Shown: positions 53,901 to 63,564, counted from the stretch's first letter. The stretch is 64,000 nucleotides of DNA from Brumimicrobium oceani (GCF_003143775.1 NZ_QFRJ01000002.1:1-64000); one strand, 5' to 3'. Notes: generated by a model from the letters alone, not told the origin. Translations and numbers: made by a program.

Positions 53901-56900
53901 TTGCATATCACTAACCCTTGCAGTTGCGGTTGCATCACCTGTTTTAATGCTTAATGCTGCTTTAAAACTTTCTAGTGCTTTTTCATACTCTTCTGCCGAT
54001 GCGAACTCTTCTGCGGCTTCCATTTTAGCATTGTACTCTTGTTCTTTATTTTCTGATGCTGCTATTTCTGCTAATTTTGATTCAATAATTGCAAGGCTGG
54101 CCTCTATTTCAGCATCTGCTTTTAATTGCAGTGCTTCTTCATATTTTGACTTGGCTTCATTCCATTGCTCTTGTGTCAATAATTCATTTCCTGCTTGCTT
54201 TAACTGCTCAAATTGTTCTCCTTGAGATTGTGCTGCTTCATACGCAGTTTTACTTTCTTTTGCTGCTGAAAGAAGTTCTGAAACATCATTTCTAGTATCA
54301 TCGATCGCCAAAGCCTCTTCATATTTTTGAATCACCTCTGTCCACTTATTGTCTGGCTTTAATGCTGAAGCTTCATCCAATAAAGTCTGAATCTGTGCTG
54401 CGCTTTCTTGATTTGCTTGCAAACTAGCCAAGGCCGCATTCACTTCGTCAATTCTTGAATTTACATGTTCTCTATCTGCGAAAATTGCTTTAGCGCTTAG
54501 GTATTTGTCTTTTGCTTCCGTCCAATTTTCATCGTCAAAAGCAGCATCTGCATCTGCAACAATTGCATTAAACTCGGTTTCCAAAGCTTCTTGAGACTGA
54601 GCTGCATCCCATTCTTGTTTACTCACTTTGGCAGCAGCTAACAATTCAGAAACATCTGTTCTTGTGGCGTCCAATGTTAAAGCTTCTTCATATTTCTGAA
54701 TCACATCTGCCCATTTATTGTCTGGCTTTAATGCAGAAGCTCCATCCAATAAAGTTTGAATTTGTGCATTTGTAGCTTCTTGAGATTGCGCTGCATCCCA
54801 TTCTTGTTTACTCACTTTGGCAGCAGCTAACAATTCAGAAACATCTGTTCTTGTCGCGTCTAACGCCAAAGCTTCTTCATATTTTTGAATCACATCTGCC
54901 CATTTATTCTCTGGTTTTAATGCAGAAGCTTCATCCAATAAAGTTTGAATTTGTGCATTTGTTGCTTCTTGAGACTGAGCAGCATCATATTCTTGTTTAC
55001 TCACTTTCGCCGCAGCTAGCAATTCAGAAACATCTGTTCTTGTTGCGTCTAACGCCAAAGCTTCTTCATATTTTTGAATCACATCCGACCATTTATTGTC
55101 TGGCTTTAATGCTGAAGCTTCATCCAATAAAGTTTGAATTTGTGCATTTGTAGCTTCTTGAGATTGTGCTGCATCATATTCTTGTTTACTCACTTTAGCA
55201 GCAGCTAACAATTCTGAAACATCTGGTCTTGTTTCGTCTAACGCCAAAGCTTCTTCATATTTATGAATCACATCCGACCATTTATTCTCTGGCTTTAATG
55301 CAGAAGCTTCATCCAATAAAGTTTGAATTTGTGCATTTGTAGCTTCTTGAGATTGCGCGGCTTCATACTCTTGTTTACTCACTTTCGCTGCAGCTAATAA
55401 CTCTGAAATATCCTTTCTTTCAGGTTTAATGGCTAAGGCTTCCTCGTATTTTTGAATCACCTCTGTCCATTTGTTTTCTGGTTTTAATGCTGTTGCTTCG
55501 CCCAACAAAGTTTGAATTTTCGCTAAATCCTCTTGCTTTGCTAATTCAGCAGCAATTGCCTGCTCTACCAACTCCAATTGTGACCTAACATGTTCTTTAT
55601 CGGAGAAAATGGCTTTAGCTTCTAAGTATTTACCTTTTGCCTCCTCCCAATTTTCTTGTCCAAAAGCAGCATCAGCATCAGCCACAATTGCATTAAATTC
55701 TTCTTCTTGTGCTTGCTGTGATTCTTTCTTCGCTAATAAGTCTTCGGCGTTTTTCTTTCCTGCAATCGCCTCAGTATGATCTGATTTCAGTGCAATAACT
55801 GCATCAAAATCTGTGATTGCCCCAGCATAATCTTCAGTGCTCAACTTTTCGTTAGCACTTGTCATCAAGCCTTCAATTTGATTATTCAGTCCTTCTTGTT
55901 CAATTTTAGCTTCTACTTCCGCAATTCTATTGTTTACATGTTCTTTGTCATCATAAATAGCTTGAGCCGCTAAATACTTAGTTTTTGCTTCTTGCCAAGT
56001 TTTAGCTGTAAATGCTTTGTCTGCCGCAGCAAGCAATTCATTAAACTGGTTTTCTTTCTCTGCCAATGCATTTTTTTCGGCCAATAAAGTTTCCGCTTTT
56101 GCTTTTCCGGCTAATGCTTCTGGATGAGTTGAAACCAAAGCTAAAACACTAGAATAATCTGTAATTGCACTGGAATAATCTTCGGCCGTCATTTTTTCTT
56201 GTGCACTCGCCATTAAAGTAGCAATTTGTTCCTCCTGTTGTTCTTTATTCTTTTGATCTGCTAATAATTGTTTAGCGTTGTCTAACTTTGTTTGCACCGC
56301 TGCATCTTCTATCAAAGCAATTGCTTCGGTATATTTAGCCACCGCAGTTTCGAAATCTTTGGAGATCACACCAGCGTCACCTTCCGCAACTAACTTATTG
56401 AAAGAAGCAATTTTTTCAGCTTCTGCAGCTTTTTCAGCGATAATATCTTGCGCCATTTTAATTCTACCAGGAGGATAAGTAGCTGCACTTTCATAGGTTA
56501 ACGCTTCTTCATATTTAGCGATTGCCCCTTCGTAATCTTCCGCATTATAAAGTTCATCAGCTTCTTTAACCGCTGCATTGTATTTGTCTTTCTGTTCTTT
56601 TATGGCTAATTGTGCATCTAATTTACCACTAATAATTTCCAATTGTTTTTTTGGATGTTCCTCGTTAGGAAGAATCTTCAAGGCTTGTTTGTAAGTATCT
56701 CTTGCTGCCTGTAAACTGTTTTGCTTGAAGAAACCATCTGCTCTTTTTACAATTTTATCGAATTCTTCTTTTTTGGCTGCATTGGCCATTTCAACTTTTA
56801 AATCTTTTACTCGATCTTTTGGATATTGCTCATCAGACTTCATCGCAATAGCCTCGTTATATTTCGCAATGGCCTTGTCATATTCTTTTGTGCTTGCAAA

Positions 56901-57641
56901 ATTGTCAGCCGCAGTGATTAAATTCAAGTACGCTTGATTTTCTTGTTGAAATGCCAACTCCTCTTCCTCTTTCTTTTGAAGCAACTCTTCAATCTTCATT
57001 AATTGAGCATTGGGGTGCGCCTCTTTTTGTTTTCCCTCAATTTGCAGGGCTGCAACATATTTATTGAGGGCTTCTTCATATTTCTTGCTAGCATATAGCG
57101 CGTCAGCATCTTTGATTAACTGGTTATATTCGGCCTCTAAGTTCTTTTCTTTGTCAACTGCAGCTTGTAATTTAGCTTCAATTTTATTTTTAACAGACGT
57201 CATTTGGCCTCTGTTATAATTCATTCGTTCACCGTCCAAAGTCCATTTTACCACTGGTTCGGTTTCCAAGAAAGAGAAATCAGTCCCTGGTCGCTCTTTA
57301 AACAAATCTAAATTAATTGGTGGAAAAATCTTTCCTCCTGCTGGCATGTCCTCTCCAACAACATCAGAAACATCCAACAAAATTATCTTCGTGACATATC
57401 CAGATTTTGTATACTTCACAGTATAATTTTTTCCGGGAAGAAAGTTTACCGAATAAGAACCATTGGGCGAGGTTTTGGCGCTGGTTACAACGGAGCCATT
57501 AGCATAGACCGTGACCGCAACATTAGCTATCGCTTTTTCAGAGTCCATGTCTGTTACATTCCCATCATAGGTTATGTTTTGCCCAAAAGTAAAGGCGATA
57601 GAAATAATGAAAAATGTGAAAATTGAGAAAAAATGCTTCAT
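50955..57641 (-). CDS. Giant exported repeat and coiled-coil protein
   Basis: A 2,228-aa protein from the ATG at 57641 (MKHFFSIFTFFIISIAFTFG), chosen because it starts the signal peptide directly; a Met 8 codons upstream is less likely. Residues about 22-100 form a carboxypeptidase-regulatory/CNA-like beta domain (GNVTDMDSEKAIANVAVTVY). From about 130 to 1650 there are dozens of TPR-like helical units (for example EDYEGAIAKYEEALTY), five of them almost identical. From about 1680 to 2150 it is charged coiled coil. The last 70 residues are a conserved-looking beta piece (GRGEVYIRTQTRNGLTYSKN). A structural periplasmic or cell-surface role is likely. Confidence 0.75.
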   Translation of the reverse strand: MKHFFSIFTFFIISIAFTFGQNITYDGNVTDMDSEKAIANVAVTVYANGSVVTSAKTSPNGSYSVNFLPGKNYTVKYTKSGYVTKIILLDVSDVVGEDMPAGGKIFPPINLDLFKERPGTDFSFLETEPVVKWTLDGERMNYNRGQMTSVKNKIEAKLQAAVDKEKNLEAEYNQLIKDADALYASKKYEEALNKYVAALQIEGKQKEAHPNAQLMKIEELLQKKEEEELAFQQENQAYLNLITAADNFASTKEYDKAIAKYNEAIAMKSDEQYPKDRVKDLKVEMANAAKKEEFDKIVKRADGFFKQNSLQAARDTYKQALKILPNEEHPKKQLEIISGKLDAQLAIKEQKDKYNAAVKEADELYNAEDYEGAIAKYEEALTYESAATYPPGRIKMAQDIIAEKAAEAEKIASFNKLVAEGDAGVISKDFETAVAKYTEAIALIEDAAVQTKLDNAKQLLADQKNKEQQEEQIATLMASAQEKMTAEDYSSAITDYSSVLALVSTHPEALAGKAKAETLLAEKNALAEKENQFNELLAAADKAFTAKTWQEAKTKYLAAQAIYDDKEHVNNRIAEVEAKIEQEGLNNQIEGLMTSANEKLSTEDYAGAITDFDAVIALKSDHTEAIAGKKNAEDLLAKKESQQAQEEEFNAIVADADAAFGQENWEEAKGKYLEAKAIFSDKEHVRSQLELVEQAIAAELAKQEDLAKIQTLLGEATALKPENKWTEVIQKYEEALAIKPERKDISELLAAAKVSKQEYEAAQSQEATNAQIQTLLDEASALKPENKWSDVIHKYEEALALDETRPDVSELLAAAKVSKQEYDAAQSQEATNAQIQTLLDEASALKPDNKWSDVIQKYEEALALDATRTDVSELLAAAKVSKQEYDAAQSQEATNAQIQTLLDEASALKPENKWADVIQKYEEALALDATRTDVSELLAAAKVSKQEWDAAQSQEATNAQIQTLLDGASALKPDNKWADVIQKYEEALTLDATRTDVSELLAAAKVSKQEWDAAQSQEALETEFNAIVADADAAFDDENWTEAKDKYLSAKAIFADREHVNSRIDEVNAALASLQANQESAAQIQTLLDEASALKPDNKWTEVIQKYEEALAIDDTRNDVSELLSAAKESKTAYEAAQSQGEQFEQLKQAGNELLTQEQWNEAKSKYEEALQLKADAEIEASLAIIESKLAEIAASENKEQEYNAKMEAAEEFASAEEYEKALESFKAALSIKTGDATATARVSDMQAKLDELAQAENLNQEYSEAMKLGKTAMENKDYSAAVKAFDDALIVLPADAEATTLKEQAKAKIAELQAEEEEYKAFVESALAKYDEAIAEDNNIAKLEEAKSIFGSAQNIRPEASLPQTKIVEIDNLLRKIEEEAAASNQTEENERLYKEQLELAKVAVQGEKYENAIAFLKEAQRIKPEETFPTTEITKYQAILDNASAAKELEANYISLIEKADVAFANSDYQNSIELYNEALNLKQNEVYPKEQIAKAEEGITNKALNEAEEEYQNFMEKANAQFENKDFENALTSYQSALSVKENDSDAKDKIDETQQILDNLLKAKKASESLKQQFDQLIADADQLFKGEKYSEATSAYRNALKIKEDDAYAKEQLQLSIDKAKEQNDQKRDKRYNQSVSEADNFFKKEEYESAKAAYKRALGFRNYEQYPKTQLAKITALINAKIKAQGSVAYIGEQRNISIIEGAALLQQGEIDRERIKQEKVLNRLNKFEGEEADRSLSDFEERLAFENEVTSIKEIRDNTKISDIQTKREIADEVDNQMIDFEKGAAEYNRFKEGELSRASQALVFANDDFDQEKADFRALHKESIEQIKSIENERNNLNATESAHHDVKVTATSEELVEMDNTFDEFLVVNEEYQQETERQVNEVRYGIDDRKVVENNDLYEKVIDLQDRSILAEMRVSESTEEKDIIQQMLKEDIIVYEAELQRKLADQASEVHQEQIIIDDQLTAAGKQFEETKEGKDDSRLRAVEQLKDIAQDQLRQEEDRIEVKKNTTEEIYLEVEGVKTFQEESARQNVKDLTVVDEDVTNRMTVFEKGRQKQENDEVKANQVTESKIQSIDKREELLREENIEELQNTYEELKGQQIRIENKNQNIDNNASKEKQTTQSYVDGLENNDIKFTETIANTIGDDYPEGVTQENYVREDSKGIPIKIVTRRIVVTDGRGEVYIRTQTRNGLTYSKNGSPITEQNWIYGTENANLEKHY
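54600..55544 (-). repeat. Five near-identical 189-bp coding repeats
   Basis: Inside the giant gene a 63-codon unit recurs with exact 189-bp spacing, each containing AQIQTLLDEASALKP, KWSDVIQKYEEALALD and VSELLAAAKVSKQE. The units differ at a few codons only (for example EYDAA or EWDAA). More diverged units lie on both sides. Such an array can change copy number by recombination. Confidence 0.85.
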
Positions 57642-57665
57642 CTTAGTTATATAGAACGCTCGCAT

Positions 57666-57970
57666 ACAGAAACTGTTACATCTTGCGTTTAAAATTCATG
57701 GTTTAACTTACAAATATCGATAAAAATAAAATAAATCTATTGAATACCGACAATTGAAATGTCCACAATTCATACACATCAGATAAAAAACTGATTAACA
57801 AATCTTTAACGACTCAATCATTCACAGTAGATCACCCAATTTTTTCTCAATTTTTATTAACCTCAACCTTAAAGATAAAAAAAGGTCTAAAACCTCATTT
57901 AAACTTTGGAATTTTAAGCAATATTAGACTTATCCCAATTCCAATCGGAGAAATTCATTAAATTCGCCCC
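57666..57970. other. Divergent promoter region, nothing else recognised
   Basis: About 300 very AT-rich bases between the giant-protein gene (minus) and comB (plus). TAAATTCG near 57959 is a one-mismatch -7 box for comB, directly before its ATG. No ORF, RNA or repeat is supported. Confidence 0.35.
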
Positions 57971-58693
57971 ATGCAGAAAAAATTAATTGAAGTGTGTTAC
58001 ACACCTGCCGATTACGAATATTTCAAAGGTCGGTTCGATATAATAGTAGTGATTGACGTACTGAGAGCAACCTCCGCCATATGCTCGGCAATTCATAATG
58101 GCGTGAACAGTGTTATTCCAGTTTCAACGATAGAAGAAGCCAAGGAATATCAAGACAAAGGCTATTTAGTTGGAGCGGAAAGACAAGGTGAAATCGTGGA
58201 AGGTTTTGACTTTGGTAACTCGCCGTACAGCTATATGAAACCAGAATTAAAGGGACAAGACATTGTACTTTCCACCACCAATGGAACGCGTGCAATTAAT
58301 ATTGCAAAAGATGCCCCAACAGTGGTAATTGGAGCATTAACCAACCTTAACTTCCTTTGTAACTGGCTCATTGAACAAGACAAAAATGTGTTGTGTTTAG
58401 CTTCTGGTTGGAAGGATAAATTTAACTTAGAAGATACCATTTGCGGAGGTGCCATTGCCGAAAGTTTATTGAAAACAGGAAAATTCACTTCAAATGACGA
58501 TTCCTCCGTAGCGGCCAAATATTTATTTCTTGCAGCAAAAGACAATTATTTTGGATTCTTAAAATCTAGTTCACACCGAAGAAGATTAAAAAAACTAAAT
58601 TTGAATGAAGACATTAAGTTTTGTCTTACACCCAATTCAATGGATGTAATTCCAATTTTGAGAAATGACAGAATTGAAAAACTAGAATTTTAG
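57971..58693 (+). CDS. comB: 2-phosphosulfolactate phosphatase family protein
   Basis: A 240-aa protein of the ComB family, with IVVIDVLRATSAICSAI near the N-terminus, a central GNSPYSYM, and STTNGTRAI (about 96). ComB removes phosphate from 2-phosphosulfolactate in archaeal coenzyme M synthesis; in Bacteroidota the enzyme is widespread, perhaps for sulfolactate or capnine-type sulfonolipid precursors, which is uncertain. It is followed after one base by the nuclease gene, so the two may be cotranscribed. Confidence 0.85.
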   Translation: MQKKLIEVCYTPADYEYFKGRFDIIVVIDVLRATSAICSAIHNGVNSVIPVSTIEEAKEYQDKGYLVGAERQGEIVEGFDFGNSPYSYMKPELKGQDIVLSTTNGTRAINIAKDAPTVVIGALTNLNFLCNWLIEQDKNVLCLASGWKDKFNLEDTICGGAIAESLLKTGKFTSNDDSSVAAKYLFLAAKDNYFGFLKSSSHRRRLKKLNLNEDIKFCLTPNSMDVIPILRNDRIEKLEF

Positions 58694-58694
58694 T

Positions 58695-60626
58695 ATGAAA
58701 AATACACTTTTTGCACTCTCCTTTCTGTTTTCTGGCCTATTAACGGCGGGTCAAGCTGACACTAGTAAAGTGGAGTGGATTAAAGTTTATTTTAACAGTA
58801 TTTCAGACCATTCATACGCTTTACCCAACAATGAATCTAACGACCTCTTCGATATGATTCAGCCGCTTGTGGATCGGATTGATAGCGCAAAAACCAGCAT
58901 CGATTTAGTAGCCTACGATTTACAAAATATGCGGGTGGGTCATGCACTTGCCAACGCAGCAAGAAGAGGAGTTCGCGTGAGGGTAATTACGGATGTTATT
59001 CACAGGAGTCACGCACCCAGATTCTTAGAACCGATGTGGGATACTTTAAGATCGGCTGGCATTTATAATATTGATGATAGTGGTACAATTTACCACCCCG
59101 ATGGAAGCATCATAGAATTGTATGAAAGATTGCCCAATTCGGGAGCGAATATGCACCATAAGTTTGCAGTTTTCGATTTGTTAAGTGACAATCCTGAAGA
59201 CGACTACCTTTGGACGGGAACCATGAATATTACTTACACCGGACCATGGAACACCAATGCAACACTCGTTATTAAAGACAGCGGTTTAAGTGGTATTTAT
59301 GGAGAAGAATTTCAACAAATGTGGGGAAGCGATACCGAAATTCCTAATGCCAACAAAGCAAAATTTCATAAGGACAAGCGCAACGTTTCCAACAATCTGC
59401 ACTACGTAAACGATACAAAAGTAGAAGCTTATTTTGGTCCGATTGACAGAGACAAAAGAAAGCCAAGTATTTCTGCCCGCATCACGGATTTAATTAACCA
59501 ATACGCAAAACACGATGTTCACTTTTTGGCTTTTGCTATAAGTCCAAATATTCCCATTAGCGAGGCATTAATCGAGAGATCAGGCAGAGGGGAAATTAAT
59601 CTCCAAGGAGTGATTGATCCCGCTTTTTACGCCCGATACAGAAATAATGGTCAAATTTGGGCTCAACCGGAAATGAATTTTGGGAACAGAAAAATTGCCT
59701 CTGGAAGGGAAGTAAGAAAACTGCATGCAAAAACAATGATTATTGATGCGCAGTATCCTTATCCAGAGAAACACAAAGCACTAACCATTGTTGGATCATA
59801 CAACTTTTCTGCGGCTGCTGAGATTGCTAATGACGAGAATATTTTAATGATTTACGACAATAAAATTGCTAATCAGTTCTTGCAAGATTTTAAAGGAGTG
59901 ATGAATCGTGCAGAAGGTAAAAGCTACCACCATTATCCAAAAATTGACACCAGCGTATGGTATGATAACTTTAGATTTGGTAAGAATGGCAACATCGAAA
60001 TAGAACTAGAAACCAATATTTTCTACCCTGTCTCCTTGTTGGGTGTTAATATGCCCAGGGTTTGGGGTGGGCACAAAGACTCAAGTTATTTCTTTGCCCA
60101 AGAATCCAATACTTATTTGAAGGAATTAATTAAGGGAGCACAATTAAAAGTGAGTGCTGGAAAAGAAATTCCTTCTCACAGATTTAGCCGATATTCTGCT
60201 TATATCACCGCTAAAAAGGGGAATGAAATAATAGCTGTTAATCGAGAAATGATCGCTTCTGGACATGCCTCCTACTCTTTCTATAACAGACAGCAATCAG
60301 ACTCTATTCTAAGTTTTAAAATGGCCGAGAAAAATGCAATAGAGAACAATTTAGGCATGTGGGCATTTCCAGATCTTGTGAAAACAAAAGTATTAACAGA
60401 GGAAGCAAAAATGATGGATAATCTTTTTCCGCTCAACTTAAATAAAGCAACAGCAAAAGAACTGGAGTTAATTCCCTCAGTGGGTCCAAAAACGGCAGAA
60501 TCCATTATCGCGTATAGAGATAACAAAGGAGGATTTAAACAACTTGAAGAACTCACGCAGATTAGAGGAATCGGTATTAAAACATTAGAAAAACTAAAAC
60601 CATTCTTATTCATTAAAGAAGAGTAA
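58695..60626 (+). CDS. Exported PLD-SNase-HhH multidomain nuclease
   Basis: A 643-aa protein with a signal peptide (about 1-19, LLTAGQA). Two phospholipase D-type half sites follow: NMHHKFAVFD with TGTMN (about 153) and LHAKTMIID with GSYNFSAAAE (about 337-375). Residues about 415-560 resemble a staphylococcal nuclease domain (REMIASGHASYSF, AEKNAIENNLGMWA). The C-terminus (about 575-640) is a ComEA-like helix-hairpin-helix pair (NLNKATAKELELIPSVGPKT). It is probably an exported DNase or phosphodiesterase that binds DNA through the HhH part. The order of domains is clear; activity is inferred. Confidence 0.8.
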   Translation: MKNTLFALSFLFSGLLTAGQADTSKVEWIKVYFNSISDHSYALPNNESNDLFDMIQPLVDRIDSAKTSIDLVAYDLQNMRVGHALANAARRGVRVRVITDVIHRSHAPRFLEPMWDTLRSAGIYNIDDSGTIYHPDGSIIELYERLPNSGANMHHKFAVFDLLSDNPEDDYLWTGTMNITYTGPWNTNATLVIKDSGLSGIYGEEFQQMWGSDTEIPNANKAKFHKDKRNVSNNLHYVNDTKVEAYFGPIDRDKRKPSISARITDLINQYAKHDVHFLAFAISPNIPISEALIERSGRGEINLQGVIDPAFYARYRNNGQIWAQPEMNFGNRKIASGREVRKLHAKTMIIDAQYPYPEKHKALTIVGSYNFSAAAEIANDENILMIYDNKIANQFLQDFKGVMNRAEGKSYHHYPKIDTSVWYDNFRFGKNGNIEIELETNIFYPVSLLGVNMPRVWGGHKDSSYFFAQESNTYLKELIKGAQLKVSAGKEIPSHRFSRYSAYITAKKGNEIIAVNREMIASGHASYSFYNRQQSDSILSFKMAEKNAIENNLGMWAFPDLVKTKVLTEEAKMMDNLFPLNLNKATAKELELIPSVGPKTAESIIAYRDNKGGFKQLEELTQIRGIGIKTLEKLKPFLFIKEE

Positions 60627-60649
60627 TAAAACATTCAAAAATAATAGAC

Positions 60650-61129
60650 ATGACAAACAACGATATTTTACGACAAATTAGATATGCTTTTGACTACAGC
60701 GACGATGAAATGATGGCACTTTTTGCTTCGGCAGGAATGGAAGCCACAAGAGCTCAAGTATGCGATTGGTTAAAAAAAGAAGAAGAGGAATCTTATGTAA
60801 AAATGATCGATAAGGAAATGGCAACTTTCCTCAACGGCTTCATCAATGAAAAACGCGGAAAAAAAGAAGGTTTACCCATGCGACCAGAAGACAACTTGAA
60901 CAATAATATCATCTTTAGAAAATTGAAAATCGCTCTGAACTTAAACGATATAGATATTCTAGACATTTTGGATTTAGCAAACATGCGTGTCAGTAAACAC
61001 GAACTAAGTGCTTTCTTCCGTAAACCAACACAAAGACAATACAGAAAGTGTAATGACCAGTTTTTGAGAAACTTCTTGTATGGAATGCAGTTGAAATATA
61101 GAGAGGAAGCCATAAAAAATAAAAAGTAG
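60650..61129 (+). CDS. DUF1456 family protein
   Basis: A 159-aa protein made of two similar halves, each beginning with the family pattern (NDILRQIRYAFDYSDDEMM, about 4-22, and NNIIFRKLKIALNLNDIDIL, about 84-103). This is the YehS/DUF1456 duplication; the function of the family is unknown. The start ATG is 24 bases after the nuclease stop, so it may belong to the same transcript. Confidence 0.85.
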   Translation: MTNNDILRQIRYAFDYSDDEMMALFASAGMEATRAQVCDWLKKEEEESYVKMIDKEMATFLNGFINEKRGKKEGLPMRPEDNLNNNIIFRKLKIALNLNDIDILDILDLANMRVSKHELSAFFRKPTQRQYRKCNDQFLRNFLYGMQLKYREEAIKNKK

Positions 61130-61329
61130 TCAGGAAAGATTAGTTTGTGATCATTTGTACCGCAGGGCACTATTCGTTAAATGCACAAATAAATACTGTA
61201 TACCTTTAACGCTTTAAAACCCTAATCCTACGGCAACATTAACACTTTCAGAAAGCACAGTTAAAACAAAAATCTTATTTTAGCTCAGATTTTAAACGAT
61301 AACATCCAATTTTCACTTTATAAAAACTT

Positions 61330-62100
61330 ATGATTCAAGTCGAGAACATACGCAAGGAGTTCGAATTAACAAAAAAACAGCAAAAGGAAAACAATACAAC
61401 AGACAAAGTTGCCTTAGCTGTGAAAGACGTTAGTTTTGAATGTCAACCCGGACGCATATTTTCATTGCTCGGTCCAAACGGAGCAGGAAAAACAACAACT
61501 TTAAGAATGCTGGCCGGAATAATAAAACCCACGCAAGGCAGTATTAAAATAAATGGAATTGATGTTCAAAAAAAGCCAAACGAAGCCAAGAAAGACATCG
61601 GATTTTTAACTGGATCTACTGGACTTTATGAGCGCTTAACAGCGAACGAGATCATTGCATATTTCGCTAAGTTGTACCGAGTTTCAGATGCTGATTTTGA
61701 AGAAAGAAAAGAAAATTTATATTCTCTTTTGGGAATGCATGACTTTCAAGACAAGCGCATTGGAAGGCTGAGTACCGGAATGAAACAAAAAGTTTCGATT
61801 GCGAGAACAATGATTCACGATCCTAAAGTGGTTATTTTTGACGAACCCACTAGTGGTTTAGATGTAATTACCGCCGAAAACATTATTAAACTCATTAGTG
61901 ATTGCAAAGTACAAGGAAAAACAGTCATTTTCTCCTCTCACATTATGAGTGAAGTAGATTTATTGTGTGATGATTTAGCCATTATTCATAAAGGAAATAT
62001 TGTTTTGAGAAGTACCATGCAAGAGTTTAGAGACAACATGCAAACCGACAGTTTAACGGCAGAATTTATCCGTGTAATCAACGAAAATACGAAGTCATGA
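61330..62100 (+). CDS. NatA-like ABC transporter ATP-binding protein
   Basis: A 256-aa ABC ATPase with Walker A GPNGAGKTTTL (about 49-59), signature LSTGMKQK (about 145) and Walker B VVIFDEPTSGLD (about 168). Together with the next gene it fits the NatAB type of ABC-2 exporters, first described for sodium efflux; the substrate here is unknown. It overlaps the permease gene by 4 bases (ATGA). The start ATG at 61330 precedes the conserved VENIRKEF. Confidence 0.88.
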   Translation: MIQVENIRKEFELTKKQQKENNTTDKVALAVKDVSFECQPGRIFSLLGPNGAGKTTTLRMLAGIIKPTQGSIKINGIDVQKKPNEAKKDIGFLTGSTGLYERLTANEIIAYFAKLYRVSDADFEERKENLYSLLGMHDFQDKRIGRLSTGMKQKVSIARTMIHDPKVVIFDEPTSGLDVITAENIIKLISDCKVQGKTVIFSSHIMSEVDLLCDDLAIIHKGNIVLRSTMQEFRDNMQTDSLTAEFIRVINENTKS

Positions 62101-63290
62101 TTTTTACAATATTTAAAAAAGAATTAAAAGATACATTGCGTGATCGCCGAACGATTATTGCAATGATTGTTGTCCCTGTTTTGGTTTTTCCAATTCTTTT
62201 GGCCTTGTCTACAACAGTTACAAAATACTTTGACGACAAACAAAAGGAAGAGGTTTTAAAAATAGCTTTGGTTTCTGATCACACGGAAAACCAATTCACC
62301 CAAAGACTTTCCGCAATTCCTGATTCTTTAGGACCAAAAGAACTTATTTTCAGACAAGATACTTTAGGATTGAAAAAGGAAATCAGTATGGATTCAATTC
62401 AATTGGCCTTTATTATTCCTTCAAACTTCGATGCTGAACAAGCGGATAATCGACAAACTACAATTCAGGTTTATCATAAAGGTGTGAACTTAGGAAACAA
62501 AGACAGAGTAGAAAACTACTTGAGCATAATTGAAAATACACTTCTTGCAGAACGTTTTGAAAGATTAAATCTAGACAAACAACTAATTGATCCTATTAAT
62601 CAGCAGTACATAGATATTTCGAGCGAAAAAGAAATTATTGGAAAAGTGGCAGGAGGGTTCCTCCCATATCTATTCATTATCTTTGGTTTTATTGGTTGTA
62701 TGTATCCAGCAATCGATTTATTCACAGGAGAAAAAGAAAGAAAAACCTTAGAAACGTTGCTCACTACTCCTGTTCCCCGTTGGAAAATTCTTATCGGTAA
62801 AATGTTGGTGATTTCCTTATCTGGAATCGCGGCAGCTGTTTTCGCTTTGTTAGGAATGTTTGCTGGACTTCGTTTATTCAATATCGTAGATGTACCCGGA
62901 TTGAGTTCAATTATAGACGGAATTTTAACCCCTTCGTTCATATTGGGGCTTTTGGTTTTATTAATTCCATTAACGATATTCTTTGCAGGCATCATGATTC
63001 CAGCTACCATTTACGCAAAATCATTTAAGGAGGCTCAAAGTGTACTGACTCCAGTAAACTTTATCATTTTCCTTCCAGCGTTTGTTGGTTTACTTCCAAA
63101 TATCGAATTAGATTATACCACAGCTTTTATTCCAATCGTAAATATCGTTTTGGCCACAAAAGAAATGGTCGCAGGAACAATTGACCCAATTCTTCTTATC
63201 ATTAGCTATATCGTAATGGTTGCAGTGGCGGCTATCGCGGTATTATTTTCTTATAAGCGATTTGGTAAGGAAAGCAATATTATCAGTTGA
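62097..63290 (+). CDS. NatB-like ABC-2 type permease
   Basis: A 397-aa membrane protein: a first membrane segment at about 18-40, a large extracytoplasmic domain (about 45-170) and five segments in the C-terminal half (about 180-390). The KELKDTLRDRRTII start and ERKTLETLLTTPVPRWKIL loop are typical of the NatB/ABC-2 family. It is translationally coupled to the ATPase gene and followed by a strong terminator. Confidence 0.87.
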   Translation: MIFTIFKKELKDTLRDRRTIIAMIVVPVLVFPILLALSTTVTKYFDDKQKEEVLKIALVSDHTENQFTQRLSAIPDSLGPKELIFRQDTLGLKKEISMDSIQLAFIIPSNFDAEQADNRQTTIQVYHKGVNLGNKDRVENYLSIIENTLLAERFERLNLDKQLIDPINQQYIDISSEKEIIGKVAGGFLPYLFIIFGFIGCMYPAIDLFTGEKERKTLETLLTTPVPRWKILIGKMLVISLSGIAAAVFALLGMFAGLRLFNIVDVPGLSSIIDGILTPSFILGLLVLLIPLTIFFAGIMIPATIYAKSFKEAQSVLTPVNFIIFLPAFVGLLPNIELDYTTAFIPIVNIVLATKEMVAGTIDPILLIISYIVMVAVAAIAVLFSYKRFGKESNIIS

Positions 63291-63326
63291 TATTTGAATT
63301 AACAGCTTTGATCAATTGATCGCATT

Positions 63327-63375
63327 TACACTAACAAAAGCATGGCTTCGGCTGTGCTTTTGTTAGTGTATTTTA
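63327..63375 (+). terminator. Terminator after the NatAB-like operon
   Basis: A perfect 16-bp stem (tacactaacaaaagca and its complement, 63327-63342 with 63355-63370) is followed by tttt, 37 bases after the permease stop. Confidence 0.85.
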
Positions 63376-63564
63376 ATAAGATCTTAGAAGCTAAAACAAT
63401 TTTTAGCTTATTTCCCGGACCTAAACAAAGTGCGCTATTTTAGGATTTAAAAAGTGTGTTGAATTCTAAATAGAGATTTCACGATTTTAACCCTAATTCA
63501 AAAAGGATACAGAAAAATCTTTTTCAATGTCAAAACCAACTTAAAAAAAACTAAATTTGTTTAA

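Noticed and set aside
54600-55544. Regular 189-bp repeats suggested a CRISPR or satellite array
   Set aside because: The repeats are long, contiguous, without spacers, and keep an open coding frame inside a giant gene.
51831-57219. Several plus-strand frames opposite the giant repeat protein
   Set aside because: They mirror the periodic minus-strand coding sequence, lack starts and domains, and recur with the repeat period.
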